NCBI RefSeq assembly: GCF_003070885.1
Contig: NZ_CP028913.1
Coordinates: forward strand, 186,001-250,000
Origin: Agromyces badenianii
Lineage (GTDB): Bacteria; Actinomycetota; Actinomycetes; Actinomycetales; Microbacteriaceae
Length of the DNA stretch: 64,000 nucleotides
Reading direction: 5' to 3'
In this document: positions 54,487 to 63,434 of the stretch, in pieces
Numbering within the stretch: the first letter of the stretch is position 1
Layout of the letters: every line of letters begins with the position of its first letter
Notes under the pieces: generated by a model
The model's database searches: none
What the model was told of the DNA's origin: nothing
The model's input: only the letters and a program-made list of their open reading frames with translations
Program-made: the position numbers and the translations under genes

Positions 54487-55788
54487 CTACTCGCCGACGA
54501 GCTCGTGGAGCAGCTCGATGGCCTGGTCCCAGGCCGACGTCGCGTCGGCTTCACCGCGGTCGAGCGCCGAGAGCGGCGGGCCGAAGACGTTCTCCTGGAT
54601 GACGGAGTCGTCGGGGCCCTTGAACTGGGCCACGACGCCCTCGGCGCGCGCGGCGAGGATGGATCCGGTCGGGGCGCCGTTGAAGAACTCGTTCGGCGTC
54701 GCCTCCTCGGCGAGGGTCTCCTGCGCTCCGATGGTGCTCGGGAAGTTGCCGGCCGCGGCTGACTGCTTCACCTGTTGCTCGGGCTGCGTGAGCCAGTCGG
54801 CGAGCTTGGCTGCCGCTTCCTTGTGCTCTGACGTCTCGGGCACCGAGAGGAAGGCGCCGCCCCAGTTGGCTGCGCCGCCCGGGAAGACGTCGGCGAAGTC
54901 CCAACCGGTCGAGGCATCGCCGCCACCGGTCTCGACCTGTCCTTCGACGACGCCGAGCATCCAGCCGGGGCAGACGAAGGTCGCGAAGGCGCCGTCGACG
55001 AACGACTTGCCGCCGTTCCAGTCCCACGCGGTCTGTGCCGCCGAGAGGCCGTCGTCGACCGCGCCGGCAAGCAGGCCGAAGTTCGCCTTGAGGTCGGCGT
55101 TGTCCTCGACGTTCAGTTCGCCGTCGGTCGTGTAGTAGCCCTCGGGCATCTGGTTCACCATCGAGTTCCAGACGAAGCCGGAGTGGTCGAACCACGCCTT
55201 CCCGGTCGCCTGCTGGTACTGGCGGCCCACGTCGAAGTAGTGCGCCCAGTCGCCGTTCAGCAGCTCGGCGACGCTCTCGCGGTCGCTCGGCAGGCCCGCG
55301 GCTTCGAGCGCGGGGCCGTTGTAGCAGATGCCGGTCGGGCCGATGTCGGTGCCGTAGCCGATGACCCGGCCTTCGGGGTCGGTCGCCTGCTCGTACTTCC
55401 AGTCGACCCAGTCGCCCTTGCGGTCGGCGATGCCGTACTCGGTGAGGTCGGCGAACTGGTCGGAGACCTCCATGATGGCGCCGAGCCAGCCTTCCTCGAT
55501 CGCCACGACGTCGGAGAGCCCCGAGCCGGCGGCGAGCTTGGTGAACGCGTCGGTGCGGGCGTTGCCGCCGGTGTCGATATTCGTCGCCTCGATGGTGACG
55601 CCCGGGTTGGCTTCCTCGTACTCCGTGTACAGGTCGTCGTAGCCGAACGTGCCGAACGTGGTCACGGTCAGTGTGATGTCGCCGTCGCTCTCTTCGCCGC
55701 CGCCTGTCGAACAGGCGGAGGCGAGGAGGGCGATGGTCGCCGCGCCGGCAACGGCCGCGGCAACCTTCGTATGGCGTGAGAACTTCAC
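54487..55788 (-). CDS. Sugar ABC transporter substrate-binding lipoprotein
   Basis: A 433-aa family-1 extracellular solute-binding protein. The signal peptide ends LLASAC with the lipidated Cys at 26, then TLTVTTFGTFGYDDLYTEYEEANPGVTIE. It is the first gene of the operon with two permeases, GH1 and LacI, so beta-glucosides such as cellobiose are the likely ligands. The GTG at 55788 follows AAAGGAG by 5 nt; an upstream in-frame extension is rejected. Confidence 0.9.
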   Translation of the reverse strand: MKFSRHTKVAAAVAGAATIALLASACSTGGGEESDGDITLTVTTFGTFGYDDLYTEYEEANPGVTIEATNIDTGGNARTDAFTKLAAGSGLSDVVAIEEGWLGAIMEVSDQFADLTEYGIADRKGDWVDWKYEQATDPEGRVIGYGTDIGPTGICYNGPALEAAGLPSDRESVAELLNGDWAHYFDVGRQYQQATGKAWFDHSGFVWNSMVNQMPEGYYTTDGELNVEDNADLKANFGLLAGAVDDGLSAAQTAWDWNGGKSFVDGAFATFVCPGWMLGVVEGQVETGGGDASTGWDFADVFPGGAANWGGAFLSVPETSEHKEAAAKLADWLTQPEQQVKQSAAAGNFPSTIGAQETLAEEATPNEFFNGAPTGSILAARAEGVVAQFKGPDDSVIQENVFGPPLSALDRGEADATSAWDQAIELLHELVGE

Positions 55789-55833
55789 GGTCACTCCTTT
55801 GTGTGTGCGTGGACGGGAATGTGTCACAGTGCG

Positions 55834-55847
55834 TGAGCGCGCTCTCG
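55834..55847. promoter_or_regulatory. LacI operator-like site A (degenerate)
   Basis: TGAGCGCGCTCTCG, a variant of the palindromes below, in the leader of the binding-protein gene. Confidence 0.4.
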
Positions 55848-55857
55848 TCGGGAATGG

Positions 55858-55871
55858 TGAGAGCGCTCTCA
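55858..55871. promoter_or_regulatory. LacI operator B (perfect palindrome)
   Basis: TGAGAGCGCTCTCA, a perfect 14-bp palindrome (16 bp with flanking G/C), just downstream of the predicted transcription start. Confidence 0.8.
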
Positions 55872-55885
55872 CGATTCGAGGTGTG

Positions 55886-55914
55886 ACTCTATGCAGTCCG
55901 TTCGGCGTTGTCAA
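55886..55914 (-). promoter_or_regulatory. Beta-glucoside operon promoter
   Basis: On the minus strand, TTGACA (55914-55909), exactly 17 bp, TAGAGT (55891-55886), with LacI palindromes on both sides. Confidence 0.75.
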
Positions 55915-55927
55915 GAGAGCGCTCTCA
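55914..55927. promoter_or_regulatory. LacI operator C
   Basis: AGAGAGCGCTCTCA, one base from perfect, abutting the -35 box. Its centre is 56 bp from operator B. Confidence 0.7.
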
Positions 55928-56006
55928 CAGCGTCGTCCCGTGCGGCGGGGCACGGTCGGTCTCCTCGCTCCGAGCCGAACTCCCAGCTCGCTCCACGGCC
56001 CCGGCG

Positions 56007-56012
56007 TAGACT
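56007..56012 (+). promoter_or_regulatory. -10 box (leaderless pattern)
   Basis: TAGACT ends 6 nt before the GTG at 56019. Confidence 0.4.
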
Positions 56013-56018
56013 CGAACG

Positions 56019-56843
56019 GTGCCAGCGAGTGAACGTGCGGGGTCGTCCGACGAGGCGAGGCAGCAGCGACGACTCGTGATCGCGGGCTCGCTGAGCCTCG
56101 CCCTCGTCGCCGTCGCCGTCGTCGTGATCGGCGCCGTTTCGGGCGGCCCGGCAGCAGGCTCGACGTCGAACTCGACCGCCCACGGGGCATCCGCTTCGCC
56201 GGGCCCTGGCACCCCTCGACCGGTGCCCGGCGCGGCACCGGCGCCGGCGAGCGTCGACACCTTCGACCGCACCGCGCACTCCCTCGACGACCCGAACAGC
56301 ATCTGGGTCGTCGTCAACAAGCTGCGGCCGCTGAACCCGCAGGACTTCGAACCCGAAGACCTCGTCGACGTGCCCGTGCCCCACACCTGGGAGCCCATGC
56401 TCCGCCAAGAGGCCGCCGACGCGGTCGTGGCGATGTTCGAGGCTGCCTCCGACGAGGCCGACCTCGCGCTCGCGTCGAACAGCGCCTTCCGCTCGTACTC
56501 CTCGCAGGAGTCGATCTACGACGGCGACGACCTGCTCACGGCGCGGCCCGGATTCAGCGAGCACCAGACCGGACTCGTCATGGACATCGGCGCCGAGAGC
56601 GGCGAGTGCTCGCTCGCCACCTGTTTCGCCGACACGGCCGAGGGCATCTGGCTTCGCGACAACGCGTGGCGGTTCGGCTTCATCCTGCGCTACCCGGCCG
56701 ACAAGACCCCTGTGGCGGGGTACGAGTTCGAGCCGTGGCACTACCGCTACGTCGGCGTGCCGCTCGCAACCGAGATGCACGAGACCGGAGTGACGACGCT
56801 CGAGGAGTTCTTCGGCCTGCCTGCTGCGCCCGACTATGAATGA
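56019..56843 (+). CDS. VanY-type D-alanyl-D-alanine carboxypeptidase (M15B)
   Basis: A 274-aa membrane-anchored or secreted peptidase: N-terminal helix (LVIAGSLSLALVAVAVVVIGAVSGG, residues 19-43), Pro/Ala/Ser linker, and M15 domain (about 90-265). Zinc and catalytic motifs are FSEHQTGLVMDI (SxHxxGxxxD) and FEPWHYRYVG (ExWHxxY). It trims D-Ala from peptidoglycan stem peptides. No vancomycin-resistance genes are nearby. It overlaps the next gene by 8 nt. Confidence 0.9.
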   Translation: MPASERAGSSDEARQQRRLVIAGSLSLALVAVAVVVIGAVSGGPAAGSTSNSTAHGASASPGPGTPRPVPGAAPAPASVDTFDRTAHSLDDPNSIWVVVNKLRPLNPQDFEPEDLVDVPVPHTWEPMLRQEAADAVVAMFEAASDEADLALASNSAFRSYSSQESIYDGDDLLTARPGFSEHQTGLVMDIGAESGECSLATCFADTAEGIWLRDNAWRFGFILRYPADKTPVAGYEFEPWHYRYVGVPLATEMHETGVTTLEEFFGLPAAPDYE

Positions 56844-58173
56844 GCGGATGCCGCGGCGCGGCCTTTCGCTCACGGTGCTGGTCGTCAACCAGCTGCTCGC
56901 GGGCGTCGGGGTGGCATCGGGCATCGCCGTCGCGGCACTGCTCGTCGAGGAGCTGACGGGAGCCGTCGCGCTCGCCGGGCTCGCGCAGTCGTCGAGCGTG
57001 CTGGGCGCGGCCCTCGTCGCCATCCCGCTCGCCCGGCTCGCCGTGCGCTCCGGTCGCCACGTCGCGCTCGCCACCGGGTACGCGCTGGCGATGACCGGCG
57101 CGGTGCTCGTGATCGCGGCGGCCGCGAGCGGCTGGGTGCCGCTCGTCTTCCTCGGTCTCGCCGCATTCGGTGCCGGAGCCGCCGCAGGACTGCAGGCGCG
57201 GTTCGCCGCGACCGAGGTCGCCGCTGCCGGCTTCGAGGCACGTTCGATGTCGATCGTGCTGTGGGCGACGACGCTCGGTTCGGTGGCGGGGCCGCTGCTC
57301 GCCGCGACGGGCGATGCGGTGGGCATCGCGCTCGGGCTGCCGCCGCTCGTGGGTCCGTTCCTCTTCTCGGGAATCGCGTTCGGCCTGTCGACGCTGCTCG
57401 TCGCGACCCTGCTCCGGTTGCCGAAGCCCGGGTCGATGGCCACGGATGCCGCACCCGACGCACCTGACGAACCCGCCGCACCCGACGCACCCGAGGGCAC
57501 CGAGACCGACGACGAGCTCGCGCCCGAGCGGGCCGCCGACGCCGGGGGACCGGCTCCCGCGGCCGAGCCGATCGGCGCATGGCGCGCCTTCAGCACGGCG
57601 GTGCGCGAGCCGCGGGCGCTGTTCGCGATCCTCGCGATCGTCTGCTCGCACACGGTCATGGTCGGCGTGATGGTGATGACCCCCGTGCACATGACCGCGC
57701 ACGGCCTGTCGCTCTCGCTCGTCGGCGTCGTGATCAGCATCCACATCATCGGCATGTACGGTGCGAGCCCGATCGTCGGCTGGCTCGTCGACCGCATCGG
57801 TCCGCCGAGGGTGATCGCCATCGGTGCCGGCATCCTCGTCGCCGCCGCCCTCATCGGCATCCTCGCGCCCGCCGACGACATGCTGCTGGTGCCGCTCGCC
57901 CTCGGCCTGCTCGGCCTGGGCTGGTCGTGCGGACTCATCGGCGGATCGACCTTGCTGACGACGTCGGTCGACCCGGCGATGCGGGTGCCGTTGCAGGGGG
58001 CGACGGACGCGGCGATGAACCTCGCGGCCGCGGCATCCGCTGCGCTGTCGGGGGTTGTGCTGGGGGCCGCGGGATTCGCCGGCGTGAACGTCGTCGCGCT
58101 GCTCGTGCTGGTGCCGTTGGGCATCGCCGCAGTGCGCTCGATGGCCGCGAGCCGCGGGGTCGGGGTGTCGTAG
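56836..58173 (+). CDS. MFS transporter
   Basis: A 445-aa protein with twelve predicted helices and a central loop (about 200-245) rich in Asp/Glu/Pro/Ala (DAAPDAPDEPAAPDAPEGTETDDE). It contains GYALAMTGAVLVIAAAASGW and GWLVDRIGPPRVIAIGAGILV. Substrate unknown. The ATG at 56836 lies inside the VanY stop region (8-nt overlap), so it is probably co-translated; a second ATG at 56848 is possible. Confidence 0.87.
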   Translation: MNERMPRRGLSLTVLVVNQLLAGVGVASGIAVAALLVEELTGAVALAGLAQSSSVLGAALVAIPLARLAVRSGRHVALATGYALAMTGAVLVIAAAASGWVPLVFLGLAAFGAGAAAGLQARFAATEVAAAGFEARSMSIVLWATTLGSVAGPLLAATGDAVGIALGLPPLVGPFLFSGIAFGLSTLLVATLLRLPKPGSMATDAAPDAPDEPAAPDAPEGTETDDELAPERAADAGGPAPAAEPIGAWRAFSTAVREPRALFAILAIVCSHTVMVGVMVMTPVHMTAHGLSLSLVGVVISIHIIGMYGASPIVGWLVDRIGPPRVIAIGAGILVAAALIGILAPADDMLLVPLALGLLGLGWSCGLIGGSTLLTTSVDPAMRVPLQGATDAAMNLAAAASAALSGVVLGAAGFAGVNVVALLVLVPLGIAAVRSMAASRGVGVS

Positions 58174-58188
58174 TCCCGGCTTCCCGCC

Positions 58189-58202
58189 GAGAGCGCGCTC
58201 TC
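58189..58202. other. GAGAGC-GC-GCTCTC palindrome
   Basis: A perfect 14-bp palindrome 15 bp after the MFS stop. It resembles the LacI operators but its centre is 2 bp longer. It may be a short terminator or a diverged operator. Confidence 0.35.
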
Positions 58203-58290
58203 ACCGGGTTCCCAGAGTTTGAGAGGGTTCCTCACAAATTCGCGTGATGGGGTGTCATGTTCCCCCCGCTTTCTACCCGGAATCCCGCCT

Positions 58291-59448
58291 GTGCTCTTCA
58301 GCTTCTTCACGCCTGCCTCCACGCCCGCCGAATCGCCCGCCGAACCACCCGTCGTCGAACGCCGCGCGGCGCGCCGTGCGCGACACCGCGCTGAGCCGGT
58401 GCGCAATCGCCGCCCGTCGAGCGGGGCGCCGCGCCGGTTCCTGGCTCTCACCTGTGCGGGTGCGATCCTGAGCGTCAGTGCGTTCGGCGCCGCGGCCGCA
58501 GCATCCGCCGGCGAGAAGTCGACGGTCGCCGCCGCAAGCGCCGCGAGCGCCGCCTCGACGCCGGCGAGCGCCGCCGCGAACGACGAGATCTCGACGAGCG
58601 CGTTCGCGGCACGGCCGACCGTCACGAGCGGGCTCTCGACGGCGGCGGCACCCTTCACCGGGGGTACCCAAGTGACCGTCACCGGCGAACAGCTCGACCA
58701 GGTCGGCCAGGTCGTCGTCGGCGGCGTCGCCGCGCCCATCGTCGCCGCGGCGCCCGGGCAACTCACCTTCGAGGTGCCCGCGGTCGCCGATTCCTCCCTC
58801 GGCGACGTGCCGGTGGCGTTCACGGATGCCGCGGGCGTGCCCGTCGCCGTCGCCGCGCCCGGCACGGCGACCGTCGCGGGCGCCGCCGCGCCGGTCTTGC
58901 TCGCCGCCCAGCTCACCGCGATCGACGAGGCGGTGGTTTACGCGGCGCCCCAGCCGCTTACGCTGACCTACACCTCGAACCCGGCGATCGACGCGCAGGT
59001 GGGCTACGTGCTCACCTACTGGAGCGGTTACAACACGGCCGAGTACACCGTCTTGGGCGGTGTCGACTGTGCGAACTTCACGAGCCAGTCGCTCGTCGCG
59101 CGCGGCTGGGCGATGGATGCCGGCTGGTACTACGACCGCGCGACCGGTGCGATGTCGCCGAGCTGGTCGAGCTCGACGGCGATGCGCGACTGGCTGAACA
59201 CCCGCCCAGACCTCGCGACGCCGCTCGACGACTCGCAGCGCGGCCTCGTGAAGGTCGGCGACATCGCCCAGTTCGACTGGGACGGCTCTGGCGACCGCGA
59301 CCACACCGCCGTCGTGACGCGCGTCGAGCACGGCCCCGGCGGCACGACGGTCTGGGTCGGCGGACACACGAAGGACGCCGACTACTGGAACGTCGACGAG
59401 GCGCTCGCCTCGGGCGGCGGCGGCGTCAGCTACTTCTCGCTGCGGTGA
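58291..59448 (+). CDS. Secreted amidase-domain protein (Amidase_6) with IPT/TIG-like domain
   Basis: A protein of about 385 aa. A basic leader is followed by signal helix [26 protein letters not shown] (about residues 49-74) and an Ala/Ser-rich linker. An IPT/TIG-like beta domain follows (about 110-200, [15 protein letters not shown]). The C-terminal Amidase_6 domain carries catalytic Cys in [18 protein letters not shown], His in DHTAVVTRV and [16 protein letters not shown] cell-wall or extracellular role is inferred. Start uncertain: GTG 58291 has no clear ribosome-binding site; TTG 58219 and GTG 58252 are alternatives. It overlaps pgm by 23 nt, tail to tail. Confidence 0.75.
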   Translation: MLFSFFTPASTPAESPAEPPVVERRAARRARHRAEPVRNRRPSSGAPRRFLALTCAGAILSVSAFGAAAAASAGEKSTVAAASAASAASTPASAAANDEISTSAFAARPTVTSGLSTAAAPFTGGTQVTVTGEQLDQVGQVVVGGVAAPIVAAAPGQLTFEVPAVADSSLGDVPVAFTDAAGVPVAVAAPGTATVAGAAAPVLLAAQLTAIDEAVVYAAPQPLTLTYTSNPAIDAQVGYVLTYWSGYNTAEYTVLGGVDCANFTSQSLVARGWAMDAGWYYDRATGAMSPSWSSSTAMRDWLNTRPDLATPLDDSQRGLVKVGDIAQFDWDGSGDRDHTAVVTRVEHGPGGTTVWVGGHTKDADYWNVDEALASGGGGVSYFSLR

Positions 59449-61066
59449 GCGCCGCGTCGACGATGGCCTTCGCGGCGGCCTGCACCTCGGCGAGGTGCTC
59501 GGGCCCCTTGAACGATTCGGCGTAGATCTTGTAGACGTCTTCGGTGCCGCTCGGTCGCGCCGCGAACCACGCGTCGGCGGTCTCGACCTTCACCCCGCCG
59601 ATCGCCGCGCCGTTCCCCGGCGCGTGCGAGAGCTTGGCCGTGATGGGTTCGCCCGCGAGCTCGGTCGCCGTGATGGCGTCGCCGTCGAGCTTGCCGAGCG
59701 CGGCCTTCTGGGCAGCGGATGCCGCGGCATCCGTGCGCTCGTAGGCCGGGTCGCCGAAGCGGTCGACGAGGTCGCGATAGAGCTCCGACGGCGAGCGGCC
59801 CGTGACCGCGCGGATCTCGGACGCGAGCAGGCACAGCAGGATGCCGTCTTTGTCGGTCGTCCAGACGGTGCCGTCGAAGCGCAGGAACGAGGCGCCGGCA
59901 CTCTCTTCGCCGCCGAAGCCGACCGAGCCGTCGACGAGGCCCGGCACGAACCACTTGAAGCCGACCGGCACCTCCCAGAGGCGCCGCCCGAGTGCGTCGG
60001 CGACGCGGTCGATCATCGAGCTCGAGACGAGGGTCTTGCCGATCGCGGCATCCGCCCGCCAGTTCGGTCGGTGCGCGAAGAGGTACTCGATCGCGACGGC
60101 GAGGTAGTGGTTGGGGTTCATGAGCCCGCCGTCGGGCGTGACGATGCCGTGCCGGTCGGCGTCGGCGTCGTTGCCGGTGAGGATGTCGTAGTCGCCCGCG
60201 TGCTCGAGCACCGACGCCATGGCGCTCGGCGACGACGGGTCCATGCGGATCTTGCCGTCCCAGTCGAGGGTCATGAACGCCCAGGCCGGGTCGACGCGTT
60301 CGTTGACGACCGTGAGGTCGAGGTCGTAGGCGTCGCGGATCGCGCCCCAGTACGAGACGGATGCCCCGCCGAGCGGATCGGCGCCGATCTTGACGCCTGC
60401 CGACCGGATCGCGTCGAAGTCGATGATGTTCGCGAGGTCGGCGACGTACTCGCCGCGGAAGTCGTAGGTCTCGACGCCGCTCGGCTCGGCCTGCCTGACG
60501 TCGGCGAGGCCGCCCGCGATGAGCTCGTTGGCGCGGTTCGCGATCCAGCTCGTGGCGTCGGAATCGGCCGGGCCGCCGTGCGGCGGGTTGTACTTGAAGC
60601 CGCCGTCCTGCGGCGGGTTGTGCGAGGGCGTGATGACGATGCCGTCGGCCTCGCCCTCTGCACGCCTGGCCGGGTCGTTGTTCCACTTCAGGATCGCGTG
60701 CGACAGCGCCGGCGTCGGCACGTAGTCGTCGAACTCGTCGGCGAGCACCCGCACCTTGTTGGCCACGAGCACGTCGAGCGCGGTCGTCTGCGCCGGGGCG
60801 CTGAGAGCGTGCGTGTCGGCGCCGATGAAGAGCGGGCCGGTGATGCCCTGCGCGGAGCGGTACTCGACGATCGCCTGCGTGATGGCGAGGATGTGGTCTT
60901 CGTTGAAGCTCGAGGTGAGCGCCGACCCGCGATGGCCCGAGGTGCCGAACGCGACGCGCTGCGCCGGCACCGAGGCATCCGGCTTTCGCTCGTAGTACGC
61001 CCTGACGAGCGCCTCCACGTCGATGAGGTCGGATGCGGTCGCCGGGGTGCCTGCTCGCTCGTGCAT
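59426..61066 (-). CDS. pgm: Phosphoglucomutase (alpha-D-glucose-phosphate specific)
   Basis: A 546-aa enzyme, the same length as E. coli Pgm, interconverting glucose-1-P and glucose-6-P. The phosphoserine loop is [13 protein letters not shown], the Mg site is [10 protein letters not shown], sugar binding [12 protein letters not shown] and phosphate binding [10 protein letters not shown]. The ATG at 61066 begins [17 protein letters not shown], with a weak CAGACT box 7 nt upstream. It connects to the sugar-catabolic operons of the window. Confidence 0.95.
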   Translation of the reverse strand: MHERAGTPATASDLIDVEALVRAYYERKPDASVPAQRVAFGTSGHRGSALTSSFNEDHILAITQAIVEYRSAQGITGPLFIGADTHALSAPAQTTALDVLVANKVRVLADEFDDYVPTPALSHAILKWNNDPARRAEGEADGIVITPSHNPPQDGGFKYNPPHGGPADSDATSWIANRANELIAGGLADVRQAEPSGVETYDFRGEYVADLANIIDFDAIRSAGVKIGADPLGGASVSYWGAIRDAYDLDLTVVNERVDPAWAFMTLDWDGKIRMDPSSPSAMASVLEHAGDYDILTGNDADADRHGIVTPDGGLMNPNHYLAVAIEYLFAHRPNWRADAAIGKTLVSSSMIDRVADALGRRLWEVPVGFKWFVPGLVDGSVGFGGEESAGASFLRFDGTVWTTDKDGILLCLLASEIRAVTGRSPSELYRDLVDRFGDPAYERTDAAASAAQKAALGKLDGDAITATELAGEPITAKLSHAPGNGAAIGGVKVETADAWFAARPSGTEDVYKIYAESFKGPEHLAEVQAAAKAIVDAALTAARSS

Positions 61067-61094
61067 GAGACCCAGTCTGGCACCGAGCCGCGGC

Positions 61095-62372
61095 TCAGAC
61101 GAGAGTGTGCAGCGCCGTGGCGATCGTGAAGATGGCGAGCCCGGCGAGCGCGCCGACGACGGTGCCGTTGATGCGGATGAACTGCAGGTCGCGGCCGACC
61201 TGCAGTTCGAGCTTCTCGGTCGTCTCCCGCGGGTCCCAGCGTTCGACGGTCTCGGTGATGACGCCGGCGATCTCGTGGCGGTAGCTGCGCACGACGTAGG
61301 CCGCGGCATCCGTCATCCAGGTGTCGACCTTCGCGGCGAGGCCCTCGTCGGCGACGAGCCGCGCACCGACCTCGACGACCGCCGAGCTGAGCCCGGCACG
61401 GAGCTCGCTCGTCGGGTCGGCGAGGGCCGTGTCGAGCGTCGACTTCACCGAGGCCCACACCTCGCCCGCGAACTCGCGCACCCGGGGGCTCTCGAGCAGC
61501 TCGACCTTGAGCGTCTCGACGCGCGCGATCATGGCCGGGTCGTGCTGCAGGGCGTCGGCGAGCTCTGCGAGGTAGCGGTCGATCGCGACACGCAGCGGAT
61601 GCCCGTCATCGGTGCGCACCGCCCGCACGAGCCCGAGCACCTCGCGTGAGGCCCGGTCGTCGACGAGGCGGTCGACGAAGCCCGGCAGCCAGCGCGGCAG
61701 CCGGTCGGAGATCATGCTGCCGAACGCCTCGGGGTGCGCCTCGAGCCAGGCCTCGGTCTTCTCGAGCACCACGTCGACGGCGGCGCGCTGCTGGTCGGCC
61801 GCCACGAGCCGGGCGCCGACCCGGCCGATCGCGGGCGCCCACTCGGGCTCGAAGAGATGGCGACGGGCGAGCCGCTCGATGACGTCTTCGACGTCGTCGT
61901 CGCCGAGCAGGGTGAGCACGCCTCGTGCGGCGACGGATGCCTCGGCGGTGAGCCGCTCGGCGTTCGCGGGCGTCGCGAGCCAGCCGCCGAGCCGGCGGGC
62001 GATGCCGATCGAGCGGAGCTTGCCGAGCACGACCTCGTCGGAGAGGAACTCGTTCTCGACGAAGGCGCCGAGGCTCGCGCCGATCTCGTCCTTGCGGTTC
62101 GGAATGATCGCGGTGTGCGGAATCCGGATGCCGAGCGGGTACCGGAACAGCGCCGTCACCGCGAACCAGTCCGCGATCGCGCCGACCATCGCGCCCTCGG
62201 CCGCCGCGCGCACGTAGCCGAGCCACGGCACCTCGTCCTGCAGTGCGAACGACACCGCGAACACGACAGCGGCGACGAGCAGCAACCCGGCCGCGACCCG
62301 TTTCATGCGTCGGAGCGCCACGAGTCGCTCGGCATCGGTCGGCACGGCCCGGCGTTCATCGATCGTCGTCAT
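61095..62372 (-). CDS. DUF445-family membrane protein
   Basis: A 425-aa protein of the DUF445 family. An N-terminal helix ([19 protein letters not shown]), the hallmark [39 protein letters not shown], a long helical soluble region, and a C-terminal helix ([23 protein letters not shown]) are visible. The family is widespread and functionally undefined. GAGGAGGGG precedes the ATG at 62372. It is divergent from pheA. Confidence 0.88.
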   Translation of the reverse strand: MTTIDERRAVPTDAERLVALRRMKRVAAGLLLVAAVVFAVSFALQDEVPWLGYVRAAAEGAMVGAIADWFAVTALFRYPLGIRIPHTAIIPNRKDEIGASLGAFVENEFLSDEVVLGKLRSIGIARRLGGWLATPANAERLTAEASVAARGVLTLLGDDDVEDVIERLARRHLFEPEWAPAIGRVGARLVAADQQRAAVDVVLEKTEAWLEAHPEAFGSMISDRLPRWLPGFVDRLVDDRASREVLGLVRAVRTDDGHPLRVAIDRYLAELADALQHDPAMIARVETLKVELLESPRVREFAGEVWASVKSTLDTALADPTSELRAGLSSAVVEVGARLVADEGLAAKVDTWMTDAAAYVVRSYRHEIAGVITETVERWDPRETTEKLELQVGRDLQFIRINGTVVGALAGLAIFTIATALHTLV

Positions 62373-62439
62373 CGTCCCCTCCTCGCCCTTCGGGGTTCGC
62401 ACGCATTCGACGCTAGCCGCTCCGCGGCGAGCCGGTGGC

Positions 62440-62445
62440 TAGGCT
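62440..62445 (+). promoter_or_regulatory. -10 box of pheA (leaderless pattern)
   Basis: TAGGCT ends 7 nt before the ATG at 62453. Confidence 0.5.
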
Positions 62446-62452
62446 GGCCTGC

Positions 62453-63406
62453 ATGACGGATGCCGCAGCCACCCCGCCCGAGGAGACCTACTCCTACCTG
62501 GGGCCGGCCGGCACCTTCACCGAGGCCGCGCTCAAGCAGGTGCCCGCGGCATCCGGCAAGCACTGGCGGGCGGTGAACAACGTCGGCGAAGCGCTCGCGG
62601 ATGTCACGAGCGGCCGTTCGACCGCCGCGATGATCGCGATCGAGAACTCAGTCGACGGCGGCGTCTCTGCCACGCAGGATGCGCTGGCCACCGTGCCGGG
62701 GCTCCGCATCGTCGGCGAGTACCTCGTGCCCGTGAACTTCGTGCTCGTCGCGAGGCCCGGCACCGCGCTCGCCGACGTGCGGGTCGTCAACGCGCACCCC
62801 GTCGCGTACGCGCAGTCGCGGGGCTGGCTCGAGCGCGAGCTGCCCGATCACGGTCACATCCCGGCGACGAGCAACGTGGCCGCCGCGGCATCCCTCTTCG
62901 AAGGCAGCCCGGCCGACGCAGCCGTGGCGCCGCCCGGCATCACCGACCATCTCGACGTCGACGTGCTCGCCCGCGACATCGGCGACAACCCCCGCGCCGT
63001 CACCCGCTTCGTGCTCGTGAGCCGCTCGCGCGAGCTGCCCGAGCCGACCGGAGCCGACAAGACGAGCCTCATCGTCGAGCTGCCCGACGATGAACCGGGT
63101 GCGCTGCTCGCGATGCTCGAGCAGTTCTCGACCCGCGGCGTGAACCTCTCGCTCATCCAGTCGCGACCGATCGGCGACGCCCTCGGCCGCTACCGCTTCG
63201 TCGTCGACATCGACGGGCACGCCGCCGACGAGCGGGTCGCCGACGCGCTGCTCGGCCTGCGCCGAACGAGCCCCAACGTGATCTTCCTCGGCTCGTATCC
63301 GCGCGCCGATCAGCGGGAGGTCGCGTACCACTCGAAGTACGATGACGGCATCTTCATCGAGGCCCGCGACTGGCTGCGCGGCCTGCTGAGCGGCGAACCC
63401 GAGTGA
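62453..63406 (+). CDS. pheA: Prephenate dehydratase
   Basis: A 317-aa monofunctional enzyme converting prephenate to phenylpyruvate for phenylalanine synthesis. The catalytic region is YLGPAGTFTEAAL, then MIAIENSVDGGVSATQDAL, and the TRF motif lies in AVTRFVLVSR (Thr essential). Residues 215-300 are an ACT domain with the Phe-binding GALLAMLEQFSTRGVNLSLIQSRP (GALx and ESRP-like elements), giving feedback inhibition. A leaderless start is likely. Confidence 0.95.
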   Translation: MTDAAATPPEETYSYLGPAGTFTEAALKQVPAASGKHWRAVNNVGEALADVTSGRSTAAMIAIENSVDGGVSATQDALATVPGLRIVGEYLVPVNFVLVARPGTALADVRVVNAHPVAYAQSRGWLERELPDHGHIPATSNVAAAASLFEGSPADAAVAPPGITDHLDVDVLARDIGDNPRAVTRFVLVSRSRELPEPTGADKTSLIVELPDDEPGALLAMLEQFSTRGVNLSLIQSRPIGDALGRYRFVVDIDGHAADERVADALLGLRRTSPNVIFLGSYPRADQREVAYHSKYDDGIFIEARDWLRGLLSGEPE

Positions 63407-63434
63407 TCGGGCGCCCCTGACCCGAGGAGTCCAC

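Noticed and set aside
58189..58202. Fourth LacI operator controlling the amidase gene
   Set aside because: The palindrome centre is 2 bp longer than in the TGAGAGCGCTCTCA sites, and a short terminator after the MFS gene explains it as well; kept only as a low-confidence element.
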